Assembly (NCBI RefSeq): GCF_900444945.1
Contig: NZ_UFRM01000001.1
Coordinates: forward strand, 1,064,501-1,128,500
Length of the DNA: 64,000 bases
Direction: 5' to 3'
From: Actinobacillus lignieresii
GTDB taxonomy: Bacteria > Pseudomonadota > Gammaproteobacteria > Enterobacterales > Pasteurellaceae
Shown piece by piece: positions 39,146-50,057 of the stretch; positions within the stretch are counted from its first letter, which is position 1; each line of letters begins with the position of its first letter. The translations under genes were made by a program, and so were the position numbers. Below the pieces are notes generated by a model. That model had not been told where the DNA came from. It saw only the letters and a list, made by a program, of their open reading frames with translations, and ran no database searches.

Positions 39146-39478
39146 CTACTTTTGTCTTCCCCCTAGGGCATAAAATGAAAATGCAAAATCTGAATTATTT
39201 TCAGGGCGAGTGCGTAACTATACGCATAAAATTAACTGCTAATAATATAGCGAACAGCTCAATTTTAAAAGCAAAAATTTGATTTTTAAGGCATTTATTT
39301 CGGTCGAGAGCCACTGAACAAGCGGTTAAATTTCGCTGATTTTTTGTAATGTTAAATTAGTTTCAGTTATTCGATACGGATCGCAAAATTTTAAAGAAAT
39401 TCGACCGCTTGTTGTCTTTCGGCTAAAATATTGCGGTTTAAAAAGTGACTGAAGATAAAGTAAATAAAAGTAGATAAA
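39146..39478. other. 333-bp divergent intergenic region (potA / rep)
   Basis: No convincing gene. It contains the potA RBS (about 39159-39166), two uptake signals (near 39319 and, inverted, near 39405) spaced about 85 bp apart, and AT-rich promoter-like DNA for both genes. I see no clear operator. Confidence 0.5.
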
Positions 39479-41503
39479 ATGAAATTAAATGATCAACAAC
39501 AACAAGCGGTAGAATATGTAACAGGAGCTTGCCTTGTGTTAGCGGGTGCAGGCTCGGGCAAAACGCGTGTCATCATTAATAAAATCGCTCATCTGATTGC
39601 GCATTGCGGTTACTCACCAAAACAAATCGCAGCGGTAACCTTTACCAACAAAGCAGCACGTGAAATGCGTGAGCGTGTTGCCCATTCCATCGGCAAAGAA
39701 AACAGCAAAGGGCTAACCATTTCAACCTTCCATACTCTTGGTTTTGAAATTTTAAAACGTGAATACAAATTACTGAGTTTCAAATCCGGTATGACGTTGT
39801 TTGATGAACACGATCAACTCGCATTACTCAAACATTTGTTACCGGAAAATGCGGCGGAAGATAAAGATTTACTCAAAGCATTGATTTCTACTATTTCCAA
39901 CTGGAAAAACGATCTGCTTTCGCCCGAAACGGTATTAACTCGAGTGCGAGATGAGCGTGAACGTGTGTTTTCGCATTTTTATCAGCTCTACCAAAATCAG
40001 CTAAAAGCCTATAATGCGCTTGATTTTGACGATTTAATTATGCTGCCGGTATTACTATTTCGCCAATTTCCGGAAGCGAAAACCCGTTGGCAGCAAAAAG
40101 TCCGTTATTTACTGGTGGACGAATACCAAGATACCAATACCAGCCAATATGAGTTGATCAAATTATTGGTAGGCAATGAGGCAAATTTCACGGTTGTTGG
40201 TGATGATGACCAATCAATCTATTCGTGGCGTGGTGCAAAACCAGAAAATATGCAACGTTTGCGTGAAGATTTTGATTTAAAAGTGATTAAACTGGAGCAA
40301 AATTACCGTTCCAGCCAACGCATTTTGCATTGTGCCAATATTTTGATTGATAACAACGATCATATTTTCCAAAAACGCTTGTTTTCGAATTTAGGCGAAG
40401 GCGAAAAATTAAATGTTATCGAAGCCAAAAATGAAGAACACGAAGCGGAACGTATTGTTGGGGAATTAATCGCCCATCGTTTTTCCAACAAAACCAAATA
40501 CAAAGATTATGCGATTTTATATCGTGGTAATCATCAGTCTCGCTTGCTGGAAAAATTGCTGATGCAAAACCGTATCCCCTATAAAATTTCCGGCGGAACG
40601 TCATTTTTCGCCCGTGCCGAAATTAAAGATATGATGGCTTACTTGCGTTTAGTAGTTAATCAAGACGATGATGCGGCGTTTTTACGTATCGTTAATACCC
40701 CAAAACGGGAAATCGGTGCGGTAACGCTGGAAAAACTGGGCTTACTTGCCAATGAAAAACAGGTCAGCTTGTTTGAAGCGATTTTCGATTTTGAATTGAT
40801 TCAACGTCTGACACCCAAACCCTATCAAGCATTGCAAGATTTTGCCCGTTGGATTGTCGAAATTGCCGACCAAGCGGAACGCTCTGATCCGATTGAAGCG
40901 GTAAAAGATTTATTGGCAAAAATTCAATACGAAGCCTATTTGTACGAAACCGCCACTTCGCCGAAAGCGGCTGAAATGCAAAGCCGTAACGTGCAAACGT
41001 TGTTTGAATGGGTGCAAGGTATGCTGGAAGGCGATGAAATTGAAGAACCGATGACGTTAGTGCAAGTGGTAAACCGCCTGACGTTGCGTGATATGTTAGA
41101 ACGTGGTGAAGGTGAAGATGATGATGAAGCGGACCAAGTGCAATTAATGACGCTGCATGCTTCAAAAGGTTTGGAATTTCCGCACGTTTTCTTAGTCGGG
41201 ATGGAAGAAGGTATTCTGCCGCACCAAACCAGCTTGGATGAGGATAATGTTGAGGAAGAACGCCGTCTTGCTTACGTAGGCATTACTCGAGCGCAACAAA
41301 CGCTAACCTTTTCACTCTGTAAAGAACGCCGCCAGTACGGTGAAATTATCAAACCGGAACCAAGTCGCTTCTTACTTGAATTACCACAAGACGATTTAGT
41401 TTGGGAAAGTGAAAAACCGAAAATGACCAAGGAACAGAAAGTCGAAAAAACCTCAGCCAATATCGCCAACCTAATGGCAATGCTAAAGGCGAATAAAAAA
41501 TAA
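39479..41503 (+). CDS. rep: ATP-dependent DNA helicase Rep
   Basis: A 674-residue UvrD/Rep superfamily I helicase. Motifs seen: [12 protein letters not shown] (Q motif), [21 protein letters not shown] (Walker A, given in part), [71 protein letters not shown] and [15 protein letters not shown]. The start and length fit Rep rather than UvrD (about 720). Rep removes protein blocks ahead of the replication fork. An ACAAGCGGT uptake signal is embedded in the first codons (QQAVE). Confidence 0.95.
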   Translation: MKLNDQQQQAVEYVTGACLVLAGAGSGKTRVIINKIAHLIAHCGYSPKQIAAVTFTNKAAREMRERVAHSIGKENSKGLTISTFHTLGFEILKREYKLLSFKSGMTLFDEHDQLALLKHLLPENAAEDKDLLKALISTISNWKNDLLSPETVLTRVRDERERVFSHFYQLYQNQLKAYNALDFDDLIMLPVLLFRQFPEAKTRWQQKVRYLLVDEYQDTNTSQYELIKLLVGNEANFTVVGDDDQSIYSWRGAKPENMQRLREDFDLKVIKLEQNYRSSQRILHCANILIDNNDHIFQKRLFSNLGEGEKLNVIEAKNEEHEAERIVGELIAHRFSNKTKYKDYAILYRGNHQSRLLEKLLMQNRIPYKISGGTSFFARAEIKDMMAYLRLVVNQDDDAAFLRIVNTPKREIGAVTLEKLGLLANEKQVSLFEAIFDFELIQRLTPKPYQALQDFARWIVEIADQAERSDPIEAVKDLLAKIQYEAYLYETATSPKAAEMQSRNVQTLFEWVQGMLEGDEIEEPMTLVQVVNRLTLRDMLERGEGEDDDEADQVQLMTLHASKGLEFPHVFLVGMEEGILPHQTSLDEDNVEEERRLAYVGITRAQQTLTFSLCKERRQYGEIIKPEPSRFLLELPQDDLVWESEKPKMTKEQKVEKTSANIANLMAMLKANKK

Positions 41504-41566
41504 GATTTTCCTCACATTAATAAGGGCTAACAGTGTTATCCCTTATTAATAACGAGTTATTTGGTT

Positions 41567-42319
41567 TTATGTTATCCCATATAACCGCTGATGATTTCGC
41601 CTAATTTGTGTTCGAATTATATTCTCTGGTTCAGCTCTTAATTTCGCTAATTGCGCCAATATTGCTTGTAATTGCTGTGAAATACTCGCATTTCCCAAAC
41701 TTTCGTGTCGCCACGGGCTGTCGGTTTCAATCAGTAAGCGATTAAGCGGTAATTTTTTGGCAATTTTTTGCGTTTTCGGATTCCATAAAATATCCGGTGT
41801 AACACTGGCGAAATAAGGGGTACGAAGAAAACGTTCAAACGAATCATCATCGGTTTTAAACCAATGGAAATGCGCATGTTGAATTTGGTATTTTTCCAGC
41901 AAATCCAGCATTATCGCCACATCATCATGCACGATATGCAAATTTAACGGTAAATTTAACCGCTTGCTTAATGCAACAAATTGTTCCAATAAGGCAAGAT
42001 AGGGCCGATAATCCAGCTTAGGATTCCGTCTTTTTAGATAATGCGGTAATCCTACTTCACCGATAGCGGTCAAATTCGCTCGATTTTTTACAATCCAATC
42101 AAATAACGCTTGCTGCTGTTTCTCATCAATTAATACCTGTTCAGGATGAAAACCTGCCGCAATTTGGATTTTCGGAAATTTTTGTTTTAATGCGAGTAAC
42201 GTTTCCGCACTGGCTAAATCTGTACTGACCGCCAATATACCTTGCAGCAAAGGATCACTCACTATCCGCTCTATTTGGCTCACATCAAGCTGATCTAAAT
42301 GAATATGGCTATCAAACAT
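41567..42319 (-). CDS. yjjV: TatD-family metal-dependent hydrolase YjjV
   Basis: A 250-residue TIM-barrel hydrolase. The metal ligands are visible as FDSHIHLDQL near the start, EVGLPHY around residue 92, the histidine in LNLHIVHDD, HFHWF, and the aspartate in LLIETDSPW. The TatD family acts as nucleases or hydrolases; YjjV's substrate is not firmly known. FDSHIHLD rather than FDIGANLT separates it from TatD proper. It follows uvrC on the same strand after a strong terminator. Confidence 0.88.
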   Translation of the reverse strand: MFDSHIHLDQLDVSQIERIVSDPLLQGILAVSTDLASAETLLALKQKFPKIQIAAGFHPEQVLIDEKQQQALFDWIVKNRANLTAIGEVGLPHYLKRRNPKLDYRPYLALLEQFVALSKRLNLPLNLHIVHDDVAIMLDLLEKYQIQHAHFHWFKTDDDSFERFLRTPYFASVTPDILWNPKTQKIAKKLPLNRLLIETDSPWRHESLGNASISQQLQAILAQLAKLRAEPENIIRTQIRRNHQRLYGIT

Positions 42320-42338
42320 CTCTTTCTTATCTCTATTT

Positions 42339-42384
42339 ACAAGCGGTCGAATTTACAAAAAATGCTGTAAATTCGACCGCTTGT
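42339..42384. terminator. Inverted uptake-signal terminator after uvrC
   Basis: ACAAGCGGTCGAATTTACA (42339-42357) and TGTAAATTCGACCGCTTGT (42366-42384) form a perfect 19-bp stem. It lies just past the uvrC stop and upstream of yjjV. Confidence 0.75.
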
Positions 42385-42387
42385 CAC

Positions 42388-44220
42388 TTAGCTATGCTGT
42401 AACGTATCAAAAATCACTTCGGCAAGTTGTTTTGAAATACCGGGTACGGATTGAATCTCTTCTAACGTAGCGGATTTCACACCTTGCATACCGCCGAGAT
42501 ATTTCAATAATGCTTGGCGACGTTTTGCCCCTACACCGGCAATAGATTCTAATCCGCTTTCCGTAAAGGCTTTTTGGCGTTTTTTACGGTGTCCGGTAAT
42601 CGCATGATTGTGTGATTCGTCACGAATATGTTGAATCAAATGCAAGGCGGGACTGTCCGGCGGTAAGTGAATTTCCTTATCCCATTTGCTGATCAATAAA
42701 GTTTCTAAACCGGCTTTTCGCTCTACTCCTTTCGCCACACCAATTAACAACGGTTTACGCTTATCCCAACTGACATTTAACGAAGTAAAGGTTTCCAACG
42801 CTCGATTCAGCTGACCTTTCCCACCATCAATAAAAATAATATCCGGAATTTTTTCTTCTTCTAAATTGCGGTCATAACGTTTTAATAAGGCTTGTTCCAT
42901 TGCCGCATAGTCATCACCACCGGTAATACCTTCAATATTAAAACGGCGGTAATCCGATTTTAGCGGCCCATTTTCATCAAATACGACACAAGAAGCTACC
43001 GTTTGATTACCCATTGTGTGAGAAATATCGAAACACTCCATTCGCTTGATTTCCGCTAAATTGAGTAATGCCTTGAGCGAATCATAACACTGGCGAATAT
43101 GCGTATCTTGTTTAAGTTGTAAGGTAAGAGCGGCTTCCGCATTGGTTTTTGCTAATGCCAAATAGCGGCTTTTATCGCCACGAATATTTTTATCGGCAAT
43201 ACTGACTTTATGCCCCGCTTGTTCGGACAGCACATTAGCTAATGCAGTCACTTCACTTAACGACTGATCGATAATAATTTGATTCGGTATCGTGCGATGT
43301 TGGTTCATTTGTAAATAAAACTGACCGACAAAGGTATCCGCCAACTCGCTTAAATCGGTATTGTTCGGCACTTTAGGAAAATAGGAACGATTACCCAATA
43401 CCTTACCGTGACGCACAAATAAAATATGTACGCAAGCAATACCGTGTTGATAAGCGATCGAAATAATATCCAAATCATCCAAACGTTCGTTAGAGACAAA
43501 TTGTTTTTCTTGCACCGCTCGTACCGATTGGATCTGATCGCGAAAACGAGCCGCCGCTTCAAAATCCAGATCTTGCGCAGCGTTTTCCATTTTTTGTACC
43601 AAATGTTCCACTACTTGCCCGTCTTTACCTTGCAAAAATAAACGAACAAGATTCACTTGGTTATCATATTCCGCTTGTGAGTAATAACCCTCCACACAAG
43701 GAGCAAGACAACGCCCTATTTGGTATTGCAAACAAGGGCGAGAACGATTTTTATAGTAGCTGTCTTCACATTGGCGAATCGGAAACAGTTTTTGCAGCAA
43801 GTTTAGCGTTTCACGCACTGCACCTGCATTCGGATACGGGCCAAAATATTCACCGGCAACTTTTTTACTACCACGAAACGAAGTAATTCGGGGATGTTGA
43901 TGCTTTGTGAGTAAAATATACGGATAGGATTTATCATCACGCAAAAGCACGTTGTACTTCGGCTGATTCTCTTTAATGTAATTATGTTCAAGCAATAACG
44001 CTTCCGTTTCCGAATGGGTAATCGTGGTTTCGATATGATGAATGTTAGCGACTAACGCCTCGGTTTTCTTACTGGCGAGTTGGCTACGAAAATAACTGGA
44101 TAAACGCTTTTTGAGATCTTTGGCTTTACCGACATAGATAATAGTATTTTTCGCATCATACATACGATAAACACCGGGAAGATGAGGAACATCGGCAAGA
44201 AAGGCTTTGGCATCAAACAT
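42388..44220 (-). CDS. uvrC: Excinuclease ABC subunit C
   Basis: A 610-residue UvrC. The N-terminal GIY-YIG nuclease (3' incision) has [24 protein letters not shown] (given in part, about 15-38). The UVR motif (about 205-240, [22 protein letters not shown], given in part) contacts UvrB. The RNase H-like endonuclease domain (5' incision) contains [10 protein letters not shown] and FIDGGKGQL. The C-terminal helix-hairpin-helix pair ([28 protein letters not shown]) binds DNA. Length is standard. Confidence 0.98.
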   Translation of the reverse strand: MFDAKAFLADVPHLPGVYRMYDAKNTIIYVGKAKDLKKRLSSYFRSQLASKKTEALVANIHHIETTITHSETEALLLEHNYIKENQPKYNVLLRDDKSYPYILLTKHQHPRITSFRGSKKVAGEYFGPYPNAGAVRETLNLLQKLFPIRQCEDSYYKNRSRPCLQYQIGRCLAPCVEGYYSQAEYDNQVNLVRLFLQGKDGQVVEHLVQKMENAAQDLDFEAAARFRDQIQSVRAVQEKQFVSNERLDDLDIISIAYQHGIACVHILFVRHGKVLGNRSYFPKVPNNTDLSELADTFVGQFYLQMNQHRTIPNQIIIDQSLSEVTALANVLSEQAGHKVSIADKNIRGDKSRYLALAKTNAEAALTLQLKQDTHIRQCYDSLKALLNLAEIKRMECFDISHTMGNQTVASCVVFDENGPLKSDYRRFNIEGITGGDDYAAMEQALLKRYDRNLEEEKIPDIIFIDGGKGQLNRALETFTSLNVSWDKRKPLLIGVAKGVERKAGLETLLISKWDKEIHLPPDSPALHLIQHIRDESHNHAITGHRKKRQKAFTESGLESIAGVGAKRRQALLKYLGGMQGVKSATLEEIQSVPGISKQLAEVIFDTLQHS

Positions 44221-44319
44221 AAATAAAATTGAGTATCCGATTAAATAGAAATTAACTCTATGATAACCAATATTTAATCATTAGTGTACTTCCCTCTCAA
44301 AGCCTGCCGTGCATAAACA

Positions 44320-44347
44320 AAAAGCGGTCGTAAAAACAACCGCTTTT
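44320..44347. terminator. Terminator of the TonB-dependent receptor gene
   Basis: AAAAGCGGT (44320-44328) pairs with ACCGCTTTT (44339-44347). The minus-strand reading follows the receptor stop by 25 bases. Confidence 0.6.
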
Positions 44348-44372
44348 GCAAAATTATTCGGTTAAACCGCCA

Positions 44373-46343
44373 TTAGAAACTATAGTTCATACCGATTTTA
44401 AACTCACGTCCCGGGCTTGGCGGCGTGACTTCAAGATTTCTTTGGCTGTGACTACGATAGAATTTATTACCGATGTTTTTTACCGTGAAATTCACATTGA
44501 AGTTGTCTTGATTAAGCGGCTGCCAGTTTACGAAAATATCATGTACGCCGTATCCGATACGTCTTCTCGTTTCGACTTTCGGCGCAGCGCCCGTTTTATA
44601 CTCTTTAGACTGAGCATAGCGACCTAACCAACCGATCTCTAAATTCGGTTCAACAAATTTATACGAAACACCGGTACTCCATTGACGACCTTGCGGAATA
44701 ACATTCAGCGGATCATTAGAAAGCGCAAAATCCGCTTTCGGATCGGCATACGCCACACCGGCGGTTAATTTTAATGCGTTCCATTGATAATCCAACTCGG
44801 CTTCATAACCTTTCGTTTTTAAGGTTCCCGCATTGCTAATGATACTGTTGGTCGTTTGATAGAAGTTTTTAACTCTTTGCTCGAACACGCTGCCTTTTAA
44901 ATTAAAATCGACATATTTCCATTCAAAACCGACTTCCGCCAAACGTACGTCTTCGGTTTTCAATTTAGGATCGATAAAACGTAAACCTCTGGCTTTATCT
45001 AATGAACCGCGGTTATCGGTTATGGTATTTGCCGAAGCTAAAATAGGGCTGCGACTTGCATAATTTAATTTAGCATTCAAAGCAAAATTCGGTGTAATGT
45101 CCCAAATCAATCCGAAACTCGGATTTAATCTTTTATCGGATACCGATTTATTACCGGCAAGCGGTTTACCGTTTTTATCCACTTTACCAGCCGTATCCAA
45201 ATCATAGTAATCATAACGTAACCCTGTGGTTAAGGTCAGCACTTTACCTAAAGACCAAATCCCTTCGGCATATAATCCGTATTCGAATTTTTGTTCGCCT
45301 TTAATATTGCCGAACGAATTCTGACTACCTGTCTGCTCTTTACGCAGATTCACACCATATTTAAACAGATGCTCTCCGCCAAATTCGCTGGTAAAGCCTA
45401 AATTAGCCCCCGTTGTTTTGGTTTTAGAACTACGTTGATAACCGGTTAATTTATTTTGCTGATAATCTTCTCGCTTATCCGTCCCTAAAATATGGAACAC
45501 ATTCGCTTTAACGTCTCGAGCAAAGCCGATGTCTTTCGCATCATACTCAAGGTTGTAGGTACGTTTGGTCGTGTTCGCATTTACCGGGCGGCTATTAAAA
45601 ATCATCTCGAAACGATCTTGTCCCGCACCATAAAACGACTCTTGACGGAAACTTAAGCCGATACGCTGTTTATCGGTAATATCATAGCCGAATTTCGCCA
45701 AATAATTACCTTGACGACGAGCGGTATTATTCACTACTCGGCTATTTTTATTCACCGCATCCGAATAACCTTTACCCGCCTTATAGTTTTTATCGTCTCC
45801 CCAACTGCCTAATAGCAATACATCCAGATTATTCGCTTGTCCATAGAGTGAAAGCGAACCGTTAATGCCGCGATTACTGTTATATTCGGAACCGATACGC
45901 GCACCGAATGATCTGCCGTCTTTCAATAAATCTTTTGCCGATACCGTTTCCGCACGGATTACACCGTCCGTTATACCGATACCGGCACTAGCGGAACCGG
46001 CGCCCTTATCGATTTTAATCGATTTCACCATAGACGGATCCAGTTGGAAACGACCTTGGTGATACCACTGTTGAGTATTTGTCGAAGTATTATCGACAAT
46101 CATACCGATACGATCTTGTCCTGATCCGCGAATCGAAATGTATTGTGCGGACACGCTACCTCCACCGACGTTAATGTCCGTACGATTAGCCAGTAATTCG
46201 CGCAGGTTACTGATATTTCTAGTATGATTCACCGTAGGTTGAGCTTGAACCTTCACCGTATCAAGTGTAGCTTGATTAGCTTCCACATAGCCGGCGACGG
46301 CTAAACTAATTAAGCTTAATTTAAATATTGTTTTTTTATGCAT
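44373..46343 (-). CDS. TonB-dependent outer-membrane receptor
   Basis: A 656-residue receptor. It has a signal peptide (KTIFKLSLISLAVAGYVEA), a TonB-box-like LDTVKV just after it, a plug domain (about 40-145: NLRELLANRTDINVGGGS, YISIRGSGQDRIGMIVDN, IKIDKGAGSASAGIG), then a long beta-barrel ending in FKIGMNYSF with C-terminal phenylalanine. Ligand is likely an iron complex (siderophore or haem) but cannot be set from sequence. The ATG at 46343 has AAGGAGACTC as RBS and starts the signal peptide; an upstream extension is rejected. A Fur-box-like element lies upstream. No transport partner is adjacent. Confidence 0.9.
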   Translation of the reverse strand: MHKKTIFKLSLISLAVAGYVEANQATLDTVKVQAQPTVNHTRNISNLRELLANRTDINVGGGSVSAQYISIRGSGQDRIGMIVDNTSTNTQQWYHQGRFQLDPSMVKSIKIDKGAGSASAGIGITDGVIRAETVSAKDLLKDGRSFGARIGSEYNSNRGINGSLSLYGQANNLDVLLLGSWGDDKNYKAGKGYSDAVNKNSRVVNNTARRQGNYLAKFGYDITDKQRIGLSFRQESFYGAGQDRFEMIFNSRPVNANTTKRTYNLEYDAKDIGFARDVKANVFHILGTDKREDYQQNKLTGYQRSSKTKTTGANLGFTSEFGGEHLFKYGVNLRKEQTGSQNSFGNIKGEQKFEYGLYAEGIWSLGKVLTLTTGLRYDYYDLDTAGKVDKNGKPLAGNKSVSDKRLNPSFGLIWDITPNFALNAKLNYASRSPILASANTITDNRGSLDKARGLRFIDPKLKTEDVRLAEVGFEWKYVDFNLKGSVFEQRVKNFYQTTNSIISNAGTLKTKGYEAELDYQWNALKLTAGVAYADPKADFALSNDPLNVIPQGRQWSTGVSYKFVEPNLEIGWLGRYAQSKEYKTGAAPKVETRRRIGYGVHDIFVNWQPLNQDNFNVNFTVKNIGNKFYRSHSQRNLEVTPPSPGREFKIGMNYSF

Positions 46344-46383
46344 TATGAGTCTCCTTTTAAAAAAGGTCTTAAGTTTAAATAAA

Positions 46384-46402
46384 AACAATTATCATTTCAA
46401 TT
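46384..46402. promoter_or_regulatory. Possible Fur box for the TonB-dependent receptor
   Basis: AACAATTATCATTTCAATT contains ATTATCATT, one half of the Fur consensus; the minus strand reads GAAATGATAATTGTT. It lies about 45 bp before the receptor start. The match is partial. Confidence 0.4.
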
Positions 46403-46419
46403 TGTTTTACGCATAAAAA

Positions 46420-46440
46420 AAGCGAGATATTATCTCGCTT
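46420..46440 (-). terminator. Terminator of pgsA
   Basis: AAGCGAGATA (46420-46429) and TATCTCGCTT (46431-46440). The minus strand continues TTTTTTATGCG, a good U-tract. Confidence 0.85.
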
Positions 46441-46462
46441 ATATCGTTTCGGTTCTCTTTAA

Positions 46463-47014
46463 TTACGATTTTAATAAACTGCCTTTTGCCGCATTTAAAT
46501 ATTGCATCATTGACCAGAGCGTTAAACCAGCGGCAATATACAGTAAAATCCAAGCAAGCACTTCCATCGCAAAATTAAACCGCCACAACATTCCGCCAAG
46601 CGCCAACATTTGTGCGGTGGTTTTAAATTTTCCCCACATAGAAACCGCTACACTGGCGCGTTCGCCTAATTCCGCCATCCATTCTCTCAATGCCGAAATA
46701 ATAATTTCTCTCGCAATCATAATCGCCGCGGGAATAGTAATCCACCACGTATGATAATATTCCACTACACACACCAACGCCACCGCAACCAATACCTTAT
46801 CCGCTACCGGATCTAAAAACGCCCCTAATTGAGTGGTTTGATTCCATTTTCTTGCCAAATAACCGTCGAAAGCATCGGTAATGGACGCAATAAAAAAAAT
46901 CAGCGTTGAAATTTCAGCGGCATACCAACCGGCAGGCAAATAAAAAGCAATGACAAACAGAGGAATTAACACGACCCGAAATAAGGTTAAATAGGTAGGA
47001 AAATTTAGTTTCAT
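46463..47014 (-). CDS. pgsA: Phosphatidylglycerophosphate synthase
   Basis: A 183-residue CDP-alcohol phosphatidyltransferase that makes PG-phosphate from CDP-diacylglycerol and glycerol-3-phosphate. The motif DG-x2-AR-x8-G-x3-D-x3-D is visible as [20 protein letters not shown] then LDPVADK. Four or five membrane helices are present. N-terminal [15 protein letters not shown] is characteristic. Single-gene unit, divergent from yccA. Confidence 0.95.
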   Translation of the reverse strand: MKLNFPTYLTLFRVVLIPLFVIAFYLPAGWYAAEISTLIFFIASITDAFDGYLARKWNQTTQLGAFLDPVADKVLVAVALVCVVEYYHTWWITIPAAIMIAREIIISALREWMAELGERASVAVSMWGKFKTTAQMLALGGMLWRFNFAMEVLAWILLYIAAGLTLWSMMQYLNAAKGSLLKS

Positions 47015-47195
47015 ATAGTGGCATTTGCAAAGTAAACGTTCGGTTATCTAAGTGTATCACACTCATAAGAAAATTTTTAACTATTGTATAGATAAAGTCA
47101 ATTGACTTTGGCTAAATTTGTCGCTAATTTACACTTGATTTATGGAAGTTTGTCCATACATAAATAAAAGTTTTGTTCAACTTAAAGGAAACAAT

Positions 47196-47861
47196 ATGGA
47201 AAATCGTGTAATTAGCGGTGCAGCAGGTAACGAATCGTTACTTAGCACCCACAAAGTATTACGTAATACTTATTTATTACTTTCAATGACATTGGCTTTC
47301 TCGGCCGTTATTGCTTTTGCGGCAATGTCAATGAACGCACCTACACTACCGTGGTGGGGATTATTAATCGGTTTCTACGGTTTATTATTTCTTACTAATG
47401 CTACTGCAAACAGCGGTGCGGGTATCTTAAGCGTATTTGCTTTAACCGGCTTTTTAGGCTACACCTTAGGCCCAATTTTGAACCGCTATATCGGTGCGGG
47501 TTTAGGTGATGTCGTCGCTCTTGCATTGGGTTCAACCGCATTAGTATTTTTTGCTTGTTCGGCTTACGTGCTGACGACCAAAAAAGACATGTCGTTTTTA
47601 TCCGGTATGATGATGGCATTATTTGTGGTGTTACTCGTTGGGATTATTGCTAACATTTTCTTAGCGATTCCGGCATTAAGCCTTGCGATGAGCGCACTAT
47701 TCGTCGTGTTCTCAAGCGGTGCGATTTTACTGGGTACCAGCAATATTATTCACGGCGGTGAAACCAATTATATCCGTGCAACCGTGGATTTATACGTATC
47801 TATTTACAACTTGTTCTTAAGCCTATTACAAATCTTCGGCGTATTAGGTAGTGACGATTAA
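47196..47861 (+). CDS. yccA: Bax inhibitor-1 family protein YccA (FtsH modulator)
   Basis: A 221-residue integral membrane protein with seven hydrophobic helices. Family marks are [16 protein letters not shown] at the first helix, [14 protein letters not shown] and the C-terminal [20 protein letters not shown]. In E. coli YccA is a substrate and inhibitor of the FtsH protease. The ATG at 47196 has AAAGGAAAC and gives the family start; an ATG 18 codons upstream is not supported. Own terminator at 47884-47909. Confidence 0.92.
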   Translation: MENRVISGAAGNESLLSTHKVLRNTYLLLSMTLAFSAVIAFAAMSMNAPTLPWWGLLIGFYGLLFLTNATANSGAGILSVFALTGFLGYTLGPILNRYIGAGLGDVVALALGSTALVFFACSAYVLTTKKDMSFLSGMMMALFVVLLVGIIANIFLAIPALSLAMSALFVVFSSGAILLGTSNIIHGGETNYIRATVDLYVSIYNLFLSLLQIFGVLGSDD

Positions 47862-47883
47862 TCTAAAACGAATTTAAGAGAGT

Positions 47884-47909
47884 AAGTGCCACACCCGTGG
47901 CACTTTTTA
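47884..47909 (+). terminator. Terminator of yccA
   Basis: AAGTGCCAC (47884-47892), loop ACCC, GTGGCACTT (47897-47905) followed by TTTATTTT. It ends four bases before the tusE ATG, so tusE may be read mainly by leak-through or from a promoter inside it. Confidence 0.85.
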
Positions 47910-47913
47910 TTTT

Positions 47914-48249
47914 ATGTATTACATTGAATTAAACGAAAAAAAATACCCAACCGACGCTTCCGGCTATCTCACTCATCTTGCAGATTGGTCGGAAGATCTT
48001 GCCATTGAAATCGCGAAGAAGGAACACATTGAACTGACGGATGAACATTGGGAAATCATCTTTCTGGTACGTGACTTCTATCAAGAATATAAAACCTCAC
48101 CAGCAATCCGAATGTTAGTTAAAGCAATGGCGAAAAAATTCGGTGAAGAAAAAGGAAACAGCCGTTATTTACAACGCTTATTCCCTGACGGCCCCGCAAA
48201 ACAAGCAACTAAAATTGCCGGTTTACCTAAACCCATAAAATGTTTATAA
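47914..48249 (+). CDS. tusE: Sulfurtransferase TusE
   Basis: A 111-residue DsrC/TusE-family protein that takes persulfide sulfur from TusBCD and passes it to MnmA for 2-thiouridine in tRNA wobble positions. [21 protein letters not shown] and [16 protein letters not shown] are typical. The active cysteine is the penultimate residue (KPIKCL). The gene begins 4 bases after the yccA terminator, with no strong Shine-Dalgarno. Confidence 0.95.
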   Translation: MYYIELNEKKYPTDASGYLTHLADWSEDLAIEIAKKEHIELTDEHWEIIFLVRDFYQEYKTSPAIRMLVKAMAKKFGEEKGNSRYLQRLFPDGPAKQATKIAGLPKPIKCL

Positions 48250-48258
48250 TTATTATTA

Positions 48259-48277
48259 ATTGAGATTCATTCTCAAT
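48259..48277. promoter_or_regulatory. Fur-box-like palindrome upstream of yfeA
   Basis: ATTGAGA (48259-48265), TTCAT, TCTCAAT (48271-48277) is a perfect 7-5-7 palindrome of the Fur type. A second similar half-element, AATGAGAATTCATC, lies at 48289-48302, next to the RBS. Iron (Fur) control is expected for this transporter family; Mn control is possible. Confidence 0.6.
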
Positions 48278-48317
48278 AACAACTCTAAATGAGAATTCAT
48301 CGCTAAAAGGAGAATCT

Positions 48318-49214
48318 ATGAAACTTTCATTTTTAAAACAAGCATTTGTGGTCGTACTAGGTATGAGTGCAACACTCGCTATGGCCGCCCCCTTTAAAGT
48401 CGTCACTACTTTTACCGTTATCCAAGATATTGCACAAAACGTTGCCGGTGATAAAGCGATTGTCGAATCCATCACGAAACCCGGCGCCGAAATTCATGAT
48501 TATCAACCGACGCCAAAAGATATCGTAAAAGCGCAAAAAGCGGATCTTATCTTATGGAACGGTATGAATTTAGAACGTTGGTTCGAGCGTTTCTTTGAAA
48601 ACGTAAAAGGTAAACCGGCAGTTGTAGTGACCGAAGGTATTACGCCGATTGCAATTACCGAAGGCGAATATAAAAACTTACCGAATCCGCATGCTTGGAT
48701 GTCATCGGCTAACGCTTTGCAATATATTGAAAATATTCGCGCCGCATTAGTGAAATACGATCCGAAAAATGCCGAAAGTTATAACCAAAATGCTAAAATT
48801 TATGCAGAAAAAGTAAAAGCCATTGCGGAGCCGTTACGCCAACGTCTATCCGTTATTCCGGAAGCACAACGTTGGTTAGTAACCAGTGAAGGGGCATTTA
48901 GTTATTTAGCACAAGATTATCAGTTAAAAGAGCTTTATTTATGGGCGATTAATGCCGAAGAGCAAGGCTCGCCGCAACAAGTGAAAAAAGTAATCGATGG
49001 CGTAAAAGCCAATAATATTCCCGTTGTTTTCAGCGAAAGTACCGTATCGGATAAACCGGCGAAACAAGTGGCAAAAGAAACCGGTGCATTATACGGCGGT
49101 GTGTTATATGTCGATTCACTTTCAACCAAAGACGGTGCCGTACCGACTTATTTAGATCTATTAAAAGTAACGATCAGTACGATTGTTGACGGTTTTGAAA
49201 AAAGTAAAAAATAA
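48318..49214 (+). CDS. yfeA: Iron/manganese ABC transporter binding protein
   Basis: A 298-residue periplasmic metal-binding protein of the cluster A-I (ZnuA/SitA/YfeA) class. Signal peptide with cleavage after ATLAMAA. Expected metal ligands are visible: His in EIHDYQPTP, His in PNPHAWMS, Glu in TSEGAFSYL and Asp in LYVDSLS. It closely resembles Yersinia YfeA as I recall it ([35 protein letters not shown]). Preceded by a Fur-like box; RBS AAAGGAGAA. It is followed after one base by yfeB, but no permease genes are adjacent. Confidence 0.94.
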   Translation: MKLSFLKQAFVVVLGMSATLAMAAPFKVVTTFTVIQDIAQNVAGDKAIVESITKPGAEIHDYQPTPKDIVKAQKADLILWNGMNLERWFERFFENVKGKPAVVVTEGITPIAITEGEYKNLPNPHAWMSSANALQYIENIRAALVKYDPKNAESYNQNAKIYAEKVKAIAEPLRQRLSVIPEAQRWLVTSEGAFSYLAQDYQLKELYLWAINAEEQGSPQQVKKVIDGVKANNIPVVFSESTVSDKPAKQVAKETGALYGGVLYVDSLSTKDGAVPTYLDLLKVTISTIVDGFEKSKK

Positions 49215-49215
49215 C

Positions 49216-49971
49216 ATGGTATCCATTCCTACTTCTATTTCCGTTGAAAAGCTAAGTGTCCGTTATAATAACGGGCATTTAGCCTTATATGACGTATCCT
49301 TCCAACTGCAAAACGGTACGATTTGCGCCCTAATCGGCGTAAACGGCGGCGGTAAATCCACACTATTTAAAAGTTTAATGGGATTAGTTAAACCTCAAAC
49401 CGGTACAATTCTGTTAAACCGAATGCCGATTCAAAAAGCATTGAAACAAAATCTGGTGTCTTATGTACCGCAAAGTGAAGAGGTCGATTGGCAATTTCCG
49501 GTTTCCGTTTACGATGTCGTTATGATGGGACGTTACGGTTATATGGGATTGCTACGCCGTCCTTCATCTCTTGATAAACAAAAAGTGATGCAAGCGATGG
49601 AACGAGTGGACATTTGCCACTTGCAGCATCGCCAAATCGGTGAACTTTCCGGCGGGCAGAAAAAACGCGTGTTTCTTGCTCGAGCATTAGCGCAAGAAAG
49701 CCAAATTATTTTGCTTGACGAGCCGTTTACCGGTGTTGATGTAAAAACCGAAAATGCCATCGTTGAATTGTTGCAGCAACTGCGTAGCGAAGGACATTTA
49801 GTTTTAGTTTCAACTCATAATTTAAACAGCGTGCCTAGCTTTTGTGATCAAGTATTGATGATAAACCGTACCTTACTCGCTGCAGGTAAAACCGAAACCA
49901 CCTTTACGACCGAAAATCTGGAAAAGGTCTTTGGCGGCGTACTGCATTATCTCGCTAAAGATATTGGATAG
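49216..49971 (+). CDS. yfeB: Iron/manganese ABC transporter ATPase (short)
   Basis: A 251-residue ABC ATPase. Walker [16 protein letters not shown], signature [28 protein letters not shown] and the switch histidine in VLVSTHNL are intact. It starts one base after the yfeA stop. Relatives I recall carry about 40 more residues past the FGGVLHYL region, so this may be C-terminally shortened; the ATPase core is complete. A terminator follows directly and yfeC/yfeD are missing at this site, so permeases must be supplied from elsewhere or have been lost. Confidence 0.9.
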   Translation: MVSIPTSISVEKLSVRYNNGHLALYDVSFQLQNGTICALIGVNGGGKSTLFKSLMGLVKPQTGTILLNRMPIQKALKQNLVSYVPQSEEVDWQFPVSVYDVVMMGRYGYMGLLRRPSSLDKQKVMQAMERVDICHLQHRQIGELSGGQKKRVFLARALAQESQIILLDEPFTGVDVKTENAIVELLQQLRSEGHLVLVSTHNLNSVPSFCDQVLMINRTLLAAGKTETTFTTENLEKVFGGVLHYLAKDIG

Positions 49972-49982
49972 ATTAGATTGAT

Positions 49983-50013
49983 AAAGACCGCCAAAAACAA
50001 GCGGTCTTTTTTT
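49983..50013 (+). terminator. Terminator of yfeAB
   Basis: AAAGACCGC (49983-49991) pairs with GCGGTCTTT (50001-50009), then a T-run. The right arm completes an ACAAGCGGT uptake signal. Confidence 0.8.
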
Positions 50014-50057
50014 CGTATTTTTTAACATTACGTAACGAATATAAAACCGAGTAGCTT

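Noticed and set aside
40764..41165. 133-codon frame opposite rep
   Set aside because: It lies wholly within the conserved helicase gene and shows no family motif.
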